From NCBI RefSeq assembly GCF_002277955.1, contig NZ_CP018477.1, positions 2,129,206 through 2,193,205 of the forward strand: a DNA stretch of 64,000 bases, in the 5' to 3' direction. This stretch comes from Thermogutta terrifontis. GTDB taxonomy: Bacteria; Planctomycetota; Planctomycetia; Pirellulales; Thermoguttaceae. The notes under the pieces were generated by a model that worked only from the letters and a program-made list of their open reading frames with translations, was not told where the DNA came from and did not search any database. This document shows, in pieces, positions 44,336 to 54,678 of the stretch. Both the position numbers and the translations under genes were made by a program. The first letter of the stretch is position 1. Each line of letters begins with the position of its first letter.

Positions 44336-46510
44336 ATGGAACGGCCGTACATGCTGTCCAGTTTGTGCCGTGTCCTTCTTCTGGCAGTTTTGTTGCTGCT
44401 CCCCCATAGTGCGGGGGCGGAGGAGAGGAATCACCGAGAAACGATCTCCCTCGACGGCGTGTGGGAACTTGCCAAGGGACGAATGGACACCATACCGAAT
44501 GATTTTCCCTCTCGGGTGCCCGTTCCCGGCTTGGTCGATTTGGCAGAGCCCCAATTCCAGGAGGTCGGTACAGAAGAAAGTTTTCGCTATCGCGAAGCGT
44601 TCTGGTATCGCCGGAGCTTTCGTTTGGACGGTGAGGTTCCATCCCTGGTGCGCTTAAAAATCAACAAGGCGTGTTATGGGATGCGGGTGTATCTTAATGG
44701 CCAGTTGGTCGGTGAGCATTTGCCGAGTTTCACCCCGGCCGTGTTTGACGTGACTCCGTACATCAAAGGGCGAGCAGAGGAGAACGTACTGGTCGTTCGG
44801 GTGGGAGCTCATCGCCGCGCCTTACCGCCGGGCATTCCGGATGGTTGGGATTTTGAAAAGGTCCGCTATATTCCGGGCATTTACGATTCCGTCCAGCTTA
44901 TCCTTTCCGAAAAACCGGAGATTCTTCACGTCCAGACGGTGCCCGATCTTCGCCACGAGCGCGTGCGGTTGTATGTTACCCTCGGCCAGCAGAAACAGCC
45001 TGTGGAGACTGTCATTCAGTGTACGATTCGCGAGGCTCGGTCGGGGCGTGTGGTGGCAGAACAAGAGGTACCGGCTATTCACATAGCGCCCGGTGAGGAG
45101 AGGGAAGTTGAGCTCACGGTCCCAATTCCTGAGTGTCATCCCTGGACTCCCGAGGATCCTTTCCTTTATGAGGCGGTGATTTCTACCTCCGGTGATACCC
45201 AACGATTTCGCTTCGGAATGCGGGAGTTCCGGTTTGATCCGCAGACGAAAATGGCGATGCTCAACGGCCGCATTTATCCGTTGCGCGGGACGAACGTGTG
45301 TATCTATCGGTTTTTCGAGGATCCCGCGCGAGGCAATTTACCGTGGAAAGAAGACTGGATTCGGCGGTTGCATCAAACTTTCCGCACAATGCATTGGAAT
45401 TTTGCCCGGTACTGCATTGGCTTTCCGCCAGAGAAATGGTACGACATCGCCGATGAAGTCGGGTTGCTCATCCAGGACGAATTTCCGATCTGGTATCTCG
45501 GGCAATGGCCGGAAGAACTGGGCCACGAGGAGTTAGCCCGCGAGTACGCCGCATGGATGCGGGAACGATGGAATCATCCGTCTGTGGTCATTTGGGATGC
45601 GCAAAATGAAACACGGACCGAGGAAACTGGAAAAGCCATCCGTGAAGTGCGGCATCTGGATCGCTCAGGAAGACCGTGGGACAACGGATGGGCGGCCCCG
45701 CAGGATCCGCTTGATGTATTCGAATCGCACCCCTATCCGTTTTTCAGCCCAAAGGGCAAAAACGAGCCTTCGAAATTTCGTCTCAGTCAGTTGGCCGGGA
45801 AGCCGAAACGGCCGGACGTGGAAGGTGGTCTGCGGGGAAGCGTGCAACTGAACGCAGGCAATAATCCCGTCATCATCAACGAATATGGTTGGCTGTGGCT
45901 GAATCGGGACGGGAGCCCCACCACCCTTTCGCGCCCTAACTACGATGCGTTTTTAGGACCCAATGCTTCAACCGAGGAACGCCGAAGGTTTTACGCTTAC
46001 ACGATTGCTGCGATGACGGAGTTTTGGCGTGCCGGTCGGGAGGTGGCGGGGGTCATGCACTTTTGTGGGCTGGGCTATTCCCGCCCGGACGGCGAAACCA
46101 GCGATAACTTTGTCGATCTGCACAATTTGGTTTTGGAACCGCATTTCGTCCGTCGTGTTGGGGATGCCTTTTCCCCGGTGATCGCCATTCTCGACTTCTG
46201 GAATGAAGAGGTGACCGCTGGTGTTACTGTTGAGGTGCCTGTGGTGGTCCTTAATGACCGGTGGCAGAATTGGTCCGGAACAGTTCGCCTGGCTCTTGTA
46301 CCGGAAAGTGGTTTTCAGGATGGGGCCGAGAAATTAGCGCCCGTGGTGGCGGAGCGATCCTGCCGACTGGAGCCCGTGGATCGCCAGAGTTTCACTGTGT
46401 CCATTCAGGTTCCGTCACGCGCTGGGATCTTTTACCTGGTAGCGGAACTCACGGATGACGACGGACGCCCCGTGCGAAGTGTCAGACGGGTTGAGATCAC
46501 AAAACCTTAA
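44336..46510 (+). CDS. Exported GH2-family glycoside hydrolase
   Basis: A 724-aa glycosidase of family GH2. The signal peptide (MLSSLCRVLLLAVLLLLPHSAGA) is followed by the sugar-binding jelly-roll (about 36-190, with FWYRRSFRLDG and VYLNGQLVGEH), an Ig-like domain (about 195-295) and a TIM barrel. The acid/base is E425 in WDAQNET and the nucleophile E516 in IINEYGW. GH2 includes beta-galactosidases, beta-glucuronidases and beta-mannosidases; specificity is not readable. ATG 44336 has GAGGAG 9 nt upstream and a strong promoter lies 100 nt upstream. Divergent from rhaA. Confidence 0.88.
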   Translation: MERPYMLSSLCRVLLLAVLLLLPHSAGAEERNHRETISLDGVWELAKGRMDTIPNDFPSRVPVPGLVDLAEPQFQEVGTEESFRYREAFWYRRSFRLDGEVPSLVRLKINKACYGMRVYLNGQLVGEHLPSFTPAVFDVTPYIKGRAEENVLVVRVGAHRRALPPGIPDGWDFEKVRYIPGIYDSVQLILSEKPEILHVQTVPDLRHERVRLYVTLGQQKQPVETVIQCTIREARSGRVVAEQEVPAIHIAPGEEREVELTVPIPECHPWTPEDPFLYEAVISTSGDTQRFRFGMREFRFDPQTKMAMLNGRIYPLRGTNVCIYRFFEDPARGNLPWKEDWIRRLHQTFRTMHWNFARYCIGFPPEKWYDIADEVGLLIQDEFPIWYLGQWPEELGHEELAREYAAWMRERWNHPSVVIWDAQNETRTEETGKAIREVRHLDRSGRPWDNGWAAPQDPLDVFESHPYPFFSPKGKNEPSKFRLSQLAGKPKRPDVEGGLRGSVQLNAGNNPVIINEYGWLWLNRDGSPTTLSRPNYDAFLGPNASTEERRRFYAYTIAAMTEFWRAGREVAGVMHFCGLGYSRPDGETSDNFVDLHNLVLEPHFVRRVGDAFSPVIAILDFWNEEVTAGVTVEVPVVVLNDRWQNWSGTVRLALVPESGFQDGAEKLAPVVAERSCRLEPVDRQSFTVSIQVPSRAGIFYLVAELTDDDGRPVRSVRRVEITKP

Positions 46511-46545
46511 CCAAAAATTTGCTCTTTTCACAGGGTGTGCAACGA

Positions 46546-46573
46546 TTGACACTTTGAGCATCCCGAATACAAT
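46546..46573 (+). promoter_or_regulatory. Near-consensus promoter of the PHP gene
   Basis: TTGACA (46546-46551) and TACAAT (46568-46573), 16 bp apart, with the start codon about 200 nt downstream. It gives the PHP gene its own transcript start despite following the GH2 gene on the same strand. Confidence 0.6.
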
Positions 46574-46770
46574 CGGTGCGGATGTTTTTTGGTGAAGTTT
46601 GGCTTTCGGCGAGCGGGGTGGGAGTTACGGGGTGAAAGGGGAGTTGCCAGGGGCAGAGGTGCATCATTTCAGCGCGTAACCTGCCGATCGGCGCCTCAAA
46701 AAGGTTGAACACACCGCGGTCGTTTGGGTAGTTCTGTGGTATCAACCTAGCCAAGAAAGGACTGTGCCGT

Positions 46771-47859
46771 ATGATGAGACGATTTCTCCAGGTGTGGGTT
46801 TTGTCCCTCTGGTTAATGGCTCTTGCTGCCACAGGCTGGAGCCAGGTCCGGCATGAAATTGCGTTTCCGGACATACCGGGTTACAAGACGTTAAAATGCG
46901 ATTTCCACATGCACACCGTTTTTTCGGATGGAACAGTTTGGCCCACAGTGCGTGTGGATGAAGCGTACCGAACAGGACTCGATGCGATTGCGATCAGTGA
47001 TCATATTGAATATCAGCCGCATAAGGATGATGTGCCAACTAATTTCAACCGTTCGTATGAACTGGCCGTGGGGCGAGCGCGCGAATTGGGGATTATCCTT
47101 ATTCGAGCTGCCGAGATCACGCGTGATACCCCGCCCGGCCATTTCAACGCGATATTCCTGAAGGATATCAATCCCCTGGCCAAGCCCGACCTGGTTGAGG
47201 CTATTTCGGCCGCCTGCGAACAAGGTGCGTTCGTGTTTTGGAATCACCAGGCGTGGAAGGGGGAAGAATTGGGCCGCTGGATGGATATTCATACCGAGTT
47301 GTACGAAAAGAAGCTCTTACACGGTATGGAAGTGGCCAACGGCCCCACCTATTACCCGACGGCCCACAAATGGTGTCTGGAGAAGGGACTGACGATGGTC
47401 GGAAATTCTGACATTCATCAGCCCGATCTCCTCACGCAGAACACGGCCGCTGAGCACCGGACAATCACACTGGTGTTCGTCACGGAGCGGAGTGAAGATG
47501 GCATCCGCGAAGCACTCCGTGCTGGTCGCACCGCGGTTTGGTGCGCCGAGTTTATGATCGGAAAGCCTGAATGGCTGCAGGCTCTTCTCGAAGCAAGTGT
47601 GGACATCGCCCCACCACATCTGCGTTCCAAGACCAGTGTCTGGACCAACGTGACGAATAAGAGTGCGGTCGATATTGTCCTCCGGCGTGTGGGTCAAATC
47701 GGTCCGGCCGAACTGACACTGAAGGCCGGAACAACGACCCTTGTCCGAATCAACGCCCCGGATACGTCCAAGCCCCTCGAGCTTCAGTATGAAGTGACGA
47801 ATTTCCTGGTAGAGCCGGGGAAGGGCCTCACGGTAACCTATACTATCCCGGCCCCGTAA
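46771..47859 (+). CDS. Exported PHP-domain metal-dependent phosphoesterase-like protein
   Basis: A 362-aa protein with a signal peptide (RFLQVWVLSLWLMALAATGWSQ) and a PHP domain. The metal-binding set is present: CDFHMHTVFSDG (HxH), AISDHIEYQ, RAAEIT, FWNHQ and GNSDIHQPD. The C-terminal 90 residues form a beta-rich segment seen in exported PHP proteins of glycan-utilising bacteria. Known PHP domains hydrolyse phosphoesters; the substrate outside the cytoplasm is unknown. AAAGGA precedes the ATG. It lies among glycosidase genes, so a role in processing sugar phosphates or modified glycans is possible but inferred. Confidence 0.82.
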   Translation: MMRRFLQVWVLSLWLMALAATGWSQVRHEIAFPDIPGYKTLKCDFHMHTVFSDGTVWPTVRVDEAYRTGLDAIAISDHIEYQPHKDDVPTNFNRSYELAVGRARELGIILIRAAEITRDTPPGHFNAIFLKDINPLAKPDLVEAISAACEQGAFVFWNHQAWKGEELGRWMDIHTELYEKKLLHGMEVANGPTYYPTAHKWCLEKGLTMVGNSDIHQPDLLTQNTAAEHRTITLVFVTERSEDGIREALRAGRTAVWCAEFMIGKPEWLQALLEASVDIAPPHLRSKTSVWTNVTNKSAVDIVLRRVGQIGPAELTLKAGTTTLVRINAPDTSKPLELQYEVTNFLVEPGKGLTVTYTIPAP

Positions 47860-48032
47860 TTATCTGAATGGCGGTTCAGTGCGTGAGGATTTGCGGCACG
47901 GACGGTCTTATCGATCGTCCGTGCCGGTCATGGTCGGGGCGCAGTTGGAGCATAAGTTTCGGGATGCTCTTCATCCTGGAAATATTTCAGGCTGACTGTG
48001 GTTTTGGGATCAGCGGAGGAGAACTCCCCGTG

Positions 48033-49904
48033 ATGTGGGTGAACCGAAAATCGCCGCGGTTCGTGGTGACCGCGTTGTTTGTGGCTCTGGCGCATGCCCT
48101 TGGGACAAGTGATTTAGGGCAAGCTGTGGAGCGGGCGATTCCGAGGCCCTTGGAGCACCATCCCGGCAATATTTTTCTGGAAGGCGAATCGGTCCGAATC
48201 TCGTTGCCCAAACAGGGTGTTTGGCAACTTCTCGATGCCGATAATCGTTCCGTAAAAACGGTGGTGGCGAATGACAATCTGGTCGAACTTGGTTCATTGC
48301 CGGTTGGTTTTTATCGGCTGAAAAATGAGGATTATCCAGACTGGGTGTCATTGGGGGTGATCGCCCCGCTCAAAGTTCCCACCCCTCAGACGTCGCCCAT
48401 CGCGCTGGATGTGGCGATGAGTTGGTTTTATCGGGAGGACCGCATGGCCGATGTGGCGAGCCTCTGTGCTCTCGCCGGAGTCAATTGGGTGCGGGACCGG
48501 TTGTCTTGGGGGGAGGTAGAGCCACACAGGGGAGAATTCAGATCACGAACCCGCTACGATGCCGCGGCCGAAATTCAGTCTGCCTGCGGCCTCAAGGTAT
48601 TGCAGGTTTATCACGCTTCTCCAAAATGGGCGAACCCCGAAACAAAACGTTTTCCAATTGATTGGCGGAATTGCCACAATTTTCTGAAAGCCGTTGCCGA
48701 ACGATGGAAGGGGAAAGTACTTGCTTACGAACCGTGGAATGAAGCCGACATCGAGGTGTTCGGCGGACACACAGGGGCAGAAATGGCGTCGTTGCAGAAA
48801 GCCGCCTATTGGGCGGTCAAGTCAGCCTCACCCGAGACGATTGTGTGTTGGAGCGTGTTTGCAACCAACAATGCTGCCCATCTGGAAGATATTGCAGCCA
48901 ACGACATTCTTCCCTACTGCGACACCTTCAACTTTCATCATTATCGACCTCTCGAAGATTATCCTTCCTTGTACGAAAGTTTTCGGCAAATTGCCGGGCC
49001 GCGCCCATTGTGGGTAACGGAGTGCGCGCTCCCACTTCGCTGGTCGGGCGACCCTGAGAAACAGGAATTGAGCGACGAGGATCTGTTTGAGCAGGCTCGA
49101 CGGTTGGTCAAGGTTTTTGCGTGTTCGCTTCACGAGGGCACGGCCGCCACTTTCTATTTTCTTCTGCCTCATTACGTGGAAGGGCCCACTCAATTCGGCA
49201 TCATCCGCAGGGATCTAACGCCACGTCCGGCCTACGTGTCACTGGCGGCGGTGGGCAGACTTTTGGCAGACGCTCGACCATGTGGAAAATTGGCAGAGAA
49301 GGACGTGTGGGGTTACCTGTTTAGGGCAAAACCGGATGGAAAGTCGCGACTCGTGCTGGTTCTTTGGAGCAAAGACCAGCGGAATTTGCCGCTTCCAGTA
49401 AAGCCTGTGGCTTTGTACGACCACTTTGGCCGTTCGATCGAGCTACCAGCCGAGAGTTTACCCCTGACGGCTGCGCCGATATTTGCCGTTTTCGACGAAG
49501 ATTCGTTGGCTCAGTTTGATCTCGTCAACCCACCGCAGGCGAACCCTGTTCCGGTAAGCAGCCCTTGCCCTGTGGTGCTTCAAACTTTGTGGCCCTCCGA
49601 CAAGATCGATTTGCGGCAATCAGCCTACAGGGTGAAATTGGACGGGCAGGACCTGTCGTTCCCAATCTTCATCTACAACTTCGGGCAAACGGGTGCGGAG
49701 GGCACAATACGCGTGACGGTACCAACCGGATGGGAGGCAAAATTCATTGATCACTGCCGCCTGGCCGCTCATGAACGCGTAGAACACACCCTGCAACTTG
49801 TTCCCCCGAAGTCTGGCTGGTCAGGAGTTGCGGTCACCAGAATCGAGGGTGATTTTGGTACCCTTGGCCGGAGCGTACTCTCGTTTCGACTTGTCGCCGA
49901 TTGA
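48033..49904 (+). CDS. Exported clan GH-A glycosidase-like protein
   Basis: A 623-aa protein with a signal peptide (SPRFVVTALFVALAHALGTS). Residues about 115-420 look like a clan GH-A TIM barrel (GH39/GH5-like): the acid/base is in AYEPWNEAD and the likely nucleophile in LWVTECALP, with FNFHHYR between them. A beta-sandwich C-terminal part follows. Exact GH family and substrate are uncertain. ATG 48033 (or GTG 48030) follows GGAGGA by about 12 nt and starts the signal peptide; the 55 codons of open frame before it are not conserved-looking. Follows the PHP gene by 173 nt. Confidence 0.75.
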   Translation: MWVNRKSPRFVVTALFVALAHALGTSDLGQAVERAIPRPLEHHPGNIFLEGESVRISLPKQGVWQLLDADNRSVKTVVANDNLVELGSLPVGFYRLKNEDYPDWVSLGVIAPLKVPTPQTSPIALDVAMSWFYREDRMADVASLCALAGVNWVRDRLSWGEVEPHRGEFRSRTRYDAAAEIQSACGLKVLQVYHASPKWANPETKRFPIDWRNCHNFLKAVAERWKGKVLAYEPWNEADIEVFGGHTGAEMASLQKAAYWAVKSASPETIVCWSVFATNNAAHLEDIAANDILPYCDTFNFHHYRPLEDYPSLYESFRQIAGPRPLWVTECALPLRWSGDPEKQELSDEDLFEQARRLVKVFACSLHEGTAATFYFLLPHYVEGPTQFGIIRRDLTPRPAYVSLAAVGRLLADARPCGKLAEKDVWGYLFRAKPDGKSRLVLVLWSKDQRNLPLPVKPVALYDHFGRSIELPAESLPLTAAPIFAVFDEDSLAQFDLVNPPQANPVPVSSPCPVVLQTLWPSDKIDLRQSAYRVKLDGQDLSFPIFIYNFGQTGAEGTIRVTVPTGWEAKFIDHCRLAAHERVEHTLQLVPPKSGWSGVAVTRIEGDFGTLGRSVLSFRLVAD

Positions 49905-49979
49905 GTCAGGCGACAGCCTCTTGCCCTGGGCGGTCATTGTTGACGGAGCCCGCGGCGTGACAAGATGTGCCGCATTCTG

Positions 49980-52013
49980 TCATTTCTGTTCCGAGGCAGC
50001 GGGCCTGATTTTGATCAGGGCGACCCCGTGGCGCCCCACCTCTACTGTGTAGCGTTCTGAAAACACTCCGAGGTCTTTTTGCCGCCAAAGATCCCGCACG
50101 TGCTGGGGACCGTCACACTGAAGATCTTGCCACGAGATCGTCATCGTGCGCGGGAACTCGTCCAGATTGAACAATCCCACTGCCAGGGACCCGTCCACCA
50201 GCGGTTTGGCGAGGACTAATTCCTCTGGGGTTTCCCGAATGATCCGCGCCTGTTTGCCCAGCGGATCCTGGTCCACGGCGATCACTTCTCGATTACACAG
50301 GATGCCTAACGTGAAGTCATCGAGTTTGGTCATGTCTCCGGAAAAGATCAGCGGCGCCGCCATCAGACACCACATGGACATGTGAGTGTACTGTTCATTG
50401 GGGGTTAATGGAGTGGGCCGCCCCTCGCCACCAGTTCGCGCGTCACCCACCCAGCCAATGAGAATGTAATCGGGATCGTTCCAGTGGCCGGGGCCAGCGT
50501 ACTGCCAGAGTTTGGCGTTTTTTAGGCCCACCTGATAGATTCCCCGGTTGAGCGATCCGCCCTCGAGACCGAGGTCGCCGGTGGTCCGCCAGCAATTGCC
50601 GCCCACTGAGGCCCCCCATTCCCACACGGAATCCATGCCGTACTGGCACAGGTTGTACACAATATCCCGGTCCAGCGTTTTCAGAATATCGCCCATGAGT
50701 TTGTACGGCTTCATGAAGTCTTCACGGGTCTTGGCTTGAACGACGCGACCGTACGAACACCAGTCGTACTTCAGGAAGTCAAATCCCCATTCCGCAAATT
50801 TCCTGGCATCAATTTCCTCGTGCTGGTAGCTTCCCACGTATCCACCACAGGTGAGCGGGCCAGGCGAAATATAGATTCCCGCCTTAAGGCCTTTGGCATG
50901 AATGTAATCCGTGAGCGCCTTCATATCTGGAAACTTCTTGTTTGGACGGACTGCGCCCTGTTCATCGCGCGGAGGACCACCCAGGAGTGGATCGTCTGAA
51001 CCAGGCTTGACCATCCAGCAGTCATCAATGTTTACATAGGCATAACCGAAATCGGCCATCCCGGACGACACCATTGCGTCAGCCGCCGCTCGGATGTCCG
51101 CATCAGAAACCCGGTGATAATGGATGTACCAGCTATTCCAGCCCATGGGAGGTGTGAGCGCAAGTGTGTCTCCGACGACCAGCGTCCACTCACCTTCAGC
51201 GACCCCGTGGCGGTTCTCCGCCCTGAGTGTCACACGGTATTCACCACGGACCTCGGGAGCGCGACCGGTAATGATGCCGGTGGTCTCGTCGAGGTGGAGA
51301 CTTTCCGGAAGATTCCGGGCAGTGAAATGGATGGGTCGTTCGCCCGTGCACGGGATGCGGAAGATGACCGGGCGATTCGGCCGGCAGCCGTACCGCTGCG
51401 GATGGTTAAGGACCGGTTCGCGGCCCGGCGACGGCGTGAGTCGGACACGGGGTTCCTCGGGCGCAGGGACGGTTGATGGTGGATCGGCTCGATAGGCGAT
51501 GGTTGCCTCGGCCCAATCCGCGTGGTCAAAATCAATTCCGTCTCCTGCTGCTCCCACGTATAGGAGAAGTTGCTTCACTCCCTGGAGCGGGACATCGACG
51601 ATCTTGGCCTGTTCACCACCGCGCATGATTCCGCTGTCAAAAACTTTCTTGCCGTCGGCATAGACGCGGAATTCCACACTACCCCGGGTGCCCGCCGAAT
51701 CATCCACACCAACCTTGGCCGTGAAACGTTCGGCATTGCCGTCGAGCTTGATGTACAGTGCCGAGACCGCGTGCGTTCCCACCCCATGGGCGAACGCCTG
51801 GCCAGCAATCCGCATTGGTTGTTTGACAATATTACGATTGACTTGCGGCTGGCCGTAACCCTGGGACATGTGTGCCAGGTCCAGAGCAGAGAGTGCAATA
51901 GTCTTGAGTTCCTGGCCGAATGCTGTCGGCATCGCAACTGGCCAAAACAGAAAAGCCAGGGCCATTCCCATACGCAACCAATACAAAATCCGGCGAAGAC
52001 CTTTGGAAACCAT
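49980..52013 (-). CDS. GH27 alpha-galactosidase with N-terminal NPCBM domain
   Basis: A 677-aa exported enzyme releasing alpha-galactose. Order of domains: signal peptide (about 1-33), NPCBM carbohydrate-binding module (about 35-165, AHGVGTHAVSALYIKLDG), Ig-like segment (about 185-270), GH27 TIM barrel beginning TPPMGWNSWYIHYH, and a C-terminal beta domain. The nucleophile is in FLKYDWCSYG (about residue 414) and the acid/base in CWRTTGDLG (about 478). ATG 52013 is preceded by GGGAGGGAAAG; the 34 codons of open frame upstream are outside the signal peptide. Convergent with the GH-A clan gene. Confidence 0.92.
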   Translation of the reverse strand: MVSKGLRRILYWLRMGMALAFLFWPVAMPTAFGQELKTIALSALDLAHMSQGYGQPQVNRNIVKQPMRIAGQAFAHGVGTHAVSALYIKLDGNAERFTAKVGVDDSAGTRGSVEFRVYADGKKVFDSGIMRGGEQAKIVDVPLQGVKQLLLYVGAAGDGIDFDHADWAEATIAYRADPPSTVPAPEEPRVRLTPSPGREPVLNHPQRYGCRPNRPVIFRIPCTGERPIHFTARNLPESLHLDETTGIITGRAPEVRGEYRVTLRAENRHGVAEGEWTLVVGDTLALTPPMGWNSWYIHYHRVSDADIRAAADAMVSSGMADFGYAYVNIDDCWMVKPGSDDPLLGGPPRDEQGAVRPNKKFPDMKALTDYIHAKGLKAGIYISPGPLTCGGYVGSYQHEEIDARKFAEWGFDFLKYDWCSYGRVVQAKTREDFMKPYKLMGDILKTLDRDIVYNLCQYGMDSVWEWGASVGGNCWRTTGDLGLEGGSLNRGIYQVGLKNAKLWQYAGPGHWNDPDYILIGWVGDARTGGEGRPTPLTPNEQYTHMSMWCLMAAPLIFSGDMTKLDDFTLGILCNREVIAVDQDPLGKQARIIRETPEELVLAKPLVDGSLAVGLFNLDEFPRTMTISWQDLQCDGPQHVRDLWRQKDLGVFSERYTVEVGRHGVALIKIRPAASEQK

Positions 52014-52221
52014 GATTTTCTTTCCCTCCCGAGCTGGACTGATGTGCTGTGCCTTGACACGCTCTGTTCTGTTTGCGAATTTAACACTTTCCCCATTGTG
52101 ATTCAAACGTCGCAAACAACTCCAGTAGCCGATGTGTTTTTAGTGGCCCGCTCGGTCCAAAGCAAGATGGGCCATCCTCGGCGGATTGAGGATCAATCAT
52201 TGAGTGGCAACAGGAGCGTTT

Positions 52222-52845
52222 ATGTTGAGCACCGTGGATTTTATCTATTTCGACCTTGGACGCGTGATCATCAATTTTGATAACGACCGGATGTGCCGGC
52301 AAATTGGAGAAGTCAGCGACGTGCCGCCGGATCGCGTCCATAAAATTCTGTTCTCAACCGGGCTTCAAAGGGCGTTCGAGCTGGGACGAATCTCGCCCCA
52401 GCAGTTTTATGAGGAGTTCTGTCGATTGAGCGGACGGTCTGTGCCATGGGATCGGCTTCGTCAGGCCGCGTCGGATATATTCTGGGTCAACACGCCGATG
52501 TTGCCCGTGGTGGCGCAGCTTCAGGCGAGATGCTTTCCCCTGGGGATTCTCTCAAACACGTGCATCACCCATTTTGAGTGGTGTCTTGAACATTTTGCCA
52601 TTCTTCGGAGAGGGTTCCGCGTCTACGGTTTGAGCTGTGAATTTGGCCTGATGAAACCCGATCCCCAGATATTTCTGGCCGCGGCCGAAAAGGCAGGCGT
52701 TGCGCCCGAGCGTATCTTCTTTACGGACGACATTCCCGCGCACGTTGAGGCTGCCCAGCGGGTGGGATTTCAGGCCGTCCCTTTCATCTCTGCGCGACAG
52801 ATCGCTGAGGAGCTTCGCAGACGCGGCGTGCAATTCAACTACTAA
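52222..52845 (+). CDS. HAD-family phosphatase, YihX-like
   Basis: A 207-aa cytoplasmic HAD hydrolase. VDFIYFDLGRVIINFD carries motif I in the DLG form found in YihX-type sugar-phosphate phosphatases, LSNTCITHFEW is motif II, and GLMKPDPQIF plus FFTDDIPAHVEAA are motifs III and IV. YihX dephosphorylates alpha-glucose-1-phosphate; that activity is possible here but not proven. ATG 52222 has CAGGAG 5 nt upstream; an in-frame GTG at 52204 is less suitable. Divergent from the alpha-galactosidase gene and convergent with xylA. Confidence 0.85.
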   Translation: MLSTVDFIYFDLGRVIINFDNDRMCRQIGEVSDVPPDRVHKILFSTGLQRAFELGRISPQQFYEEFCRLSGRSVPWDRLRQAASDIFWVNTPMLPVVAQLQARCFPLGILSNTCITHFEWCLEHFAILRRGFRVYGLSCEFGLMKPDPQIFLAAAEKAGVAPERIFFTDDIPAHVEAAQRVGFQAVPFISARQIAEELRRRGVQFNY

Positions 52846-52940
52846 ACCGCCCGACACAACCCCGCTTTTCCTCTGGAGACACCAGGTATTTAGCGGTATT
52901 TAGCGGCTACACCTCTTGTGATCATCCATCAGGAAAATGA

Positions 52941-52971
52941 AAACGGTAGGGGCGGAATACCCCTACCGTTT
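52941..52971. terminator. Bidirectional rho-independent terminator
   Basis: A perfect 12-bp stem, AAACGGTAGGGG with CCCCTACCGTTT, encloses a 7-nt loop. The A-rich flank upstream gives a T-rich tail on the minus strand, ending xylA transcripts; the TTT at the end of the stem serves the plus-strand HAD gene. A 10-bp tandem repeat GGTATTTAGC lies nearby at 52885-52904. Confidence 0.8.
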
Positions 52972-53082
52972 GTCCTCGTGCTTGTGTGAAGCCGACGACA
53001 TCGGGGACGCGCTACTTACTGAGCATCCGCAAAACGCCCGGCATCCCACGGAGGTGCCAAAATCGGTTGCGGACGACCGGTT

Positions 53083-54396
53083 TCAGAAGATGTACCGGTT
53101 CACGATGTTTTCGAACAATTCCTGCCGACCGCTCTTGTTCGGCGAGACGTCGCCCTTCTCCAGCATGTACTTTTCGAGGGTCTTGAAGTTGTGCTTGCCG
53201 GCTTCGATTTCGGCGCCGATCCCCGTGTCCCAGGATGAGTAGCGCTCCTTGAGCAAGCGTGCAAGCTCACCATCGGCACGGATAGCGGCGGCCACCTTGA
53301 GCCCTTTCGCAAAGCAATCCATCCCGCCGATGTGGGCATAGAACAGATCGATGGGCTCAAAACTTTCGCGGCGGACCTTGGCATCAAAGTTCACGCCACC
53401 CGGTGCGATCCCACCATACTTCAAGAATACGAGCATAATCTTGGTCGTGAGATAAACGTCGGTGGGGAATTGATCGGTGTCCCATCCGAGCAACAGGTCG
53501 CCTGTGTTGGCGTCCACCGAGCCAAGAAAACCTTGCATTCCTGCGTACTCAAGTTCGTGCTCCACATTGTGGCCGGCCAGTGTTGCGTGATTCGTTTCGA
53601 TGTTCAGCTTGAAATACTTTTCAAGCCCGTAGGTACGCAGGAAATTGATGCAGGCAGCAGCGTCGAAATCATACTGGTGTTTGGTGGGCTCCTTCGGTTT
53701 GGGTTCAATGTAGAACTGGCCTGTAAATCCGATTTCCTTGGCATAATCGACAGCCATATGGAGGAATCGAGCCAGGTTGTCCAGTTCACGCTTCATATCC
53801 GTGTTCCAAAACGATTGATAACCTTCCCGGCCGCCCCAGAACACGTAACCCGCCCCACCCAGTTCCTTAGTGACTTCAAGGGCCTTCTTGACCTGCGCCG
53901 CAGCGTAGGCAAAGGCGTCGGCATTGCAGCTCGTGGCCGCTCCATGGACATACCGCGGGTTGCTGAAGAGGTTGGCAGTTCCCCAGAGAAGTTTGACGCC
54001 CGTGCGGTCCATTTCCTCCTTGATAACCTTCACAACCGCATCCAGGTTCTTGTTGGTCTCTGCAAGGGTTTTGCCCTCGGGAGCGACGTCCCTGTCGTGA
54101 AAACAAAAGAATGGGGCCCCCAGCTTTTCGCAGAATTCAAAAAACGCTTTGACTCGGTTGATGGCATTTTCAATGGTGTTTTCGCCGGTGTCCCACGGCC
54201 GGATCATCGTTGGAGCACCGAAGGGGTCGGCACCCGTCCCGCGCATTGTGTGCCAAAACGCCACGCTGAACCGAAAATGCTCTTTCATTGGTTTGCCTTC
54301 CACCAGTTCGTCAGGATTGTAATGGCGGAAGGCAAGCGGGTTGCGAGAATCGGGACCTTCGTACCGAATCTTGGACACTTCTGGAAAAGCTGCCAT
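53083..54396 (-). CDS. xylA: Xylose isomerase
   Basis: Interconverts D-xylose and D-xylulose (and glucose/fructose). 437 aa from ATG 54396, the class II length. Signature motifs are complete: [11 protein letters not shown] with the catalytic His100, [40 protein letters not shown] and [20 protein letters not shown] (metal sites). AAGGAG lies about 8-10 nt before ATG 54396; the nine-codon longer frame to 54423 overlaps that site. No xylulokinase is seen nearby. The strong terminator at 52941-52971 follows. Confidence 0.96.
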   Translation of the reverse strand: MAAFPEVSKIRYEGPDSRNPLAFRHYNPDELVEGKPMKEHFRFSVAFWHTMRGTGADPFGAPTMIRPWDTGENTIENAINRVKAFFEFCEKLGAPFFCFHDRDVAPEGKTLAETNKNLDAVVKVIKEEMDRTGVKLLWGTANLFSNPRYVHGAATSCNADAFAYAAAQVKKALEVTKELGGAGYVFWGGREGYQSFWNTDMKRELDNLARFLHMAVDYAKEIGFTGQFYIEPKPKEPTKHQYDFDAAACINFLRTYGLEKYFKLNIETNHATLAGHNVEHELEYAGMQGFLGSVDANTGDLLLGWDTDQFPTDVYLTTKIMLVFLKYGGIAPGGVNFDAKVRRESFEPIDLFYAHIGGMDCFAKGLKVAAAIRADGELARLLKERYSSWDTGIGAEIEAGKHNFKTLEKYMLEKGDVSPNKSGRQELFENIVNRYIF

Positions 54397-54678
54397 CGTT
54401 GCGACTCCTTCTTTACCCTTCACAAGTCAATAGGTCCGACATATGGGACGACCTGACATTGATCCTTGCGTCCGGTGGATGGACCATATCCTGGCATATT
54501 CGCACTTGCCTCGCAAGAGGGACCGGCCGAAAAGCGTGGAATATGCGGTCAATCGGCTATCGAAATCAATCCGGGAAACTTAAGATTTACGGAGCAAATT
54601 AAGCGTCCTTCACCCTTCTTAGCAGCCTCATTTCAAGACGGTCAGCGATCAAGGTCGCGACCGTTCGATTGGTCAAAA

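Noticed and set aside
52079-52106. TTGAAT/TTAAAT pair as the alpha-galactosidase promoter
   Set aside because: Both boxes match consensus at only about four of six positions; too weak to list.
53332-54456. Plus-strand frame of 374 codons
   Set aside because: It is antisense to xylA, which has all xylose isomerase signatures.
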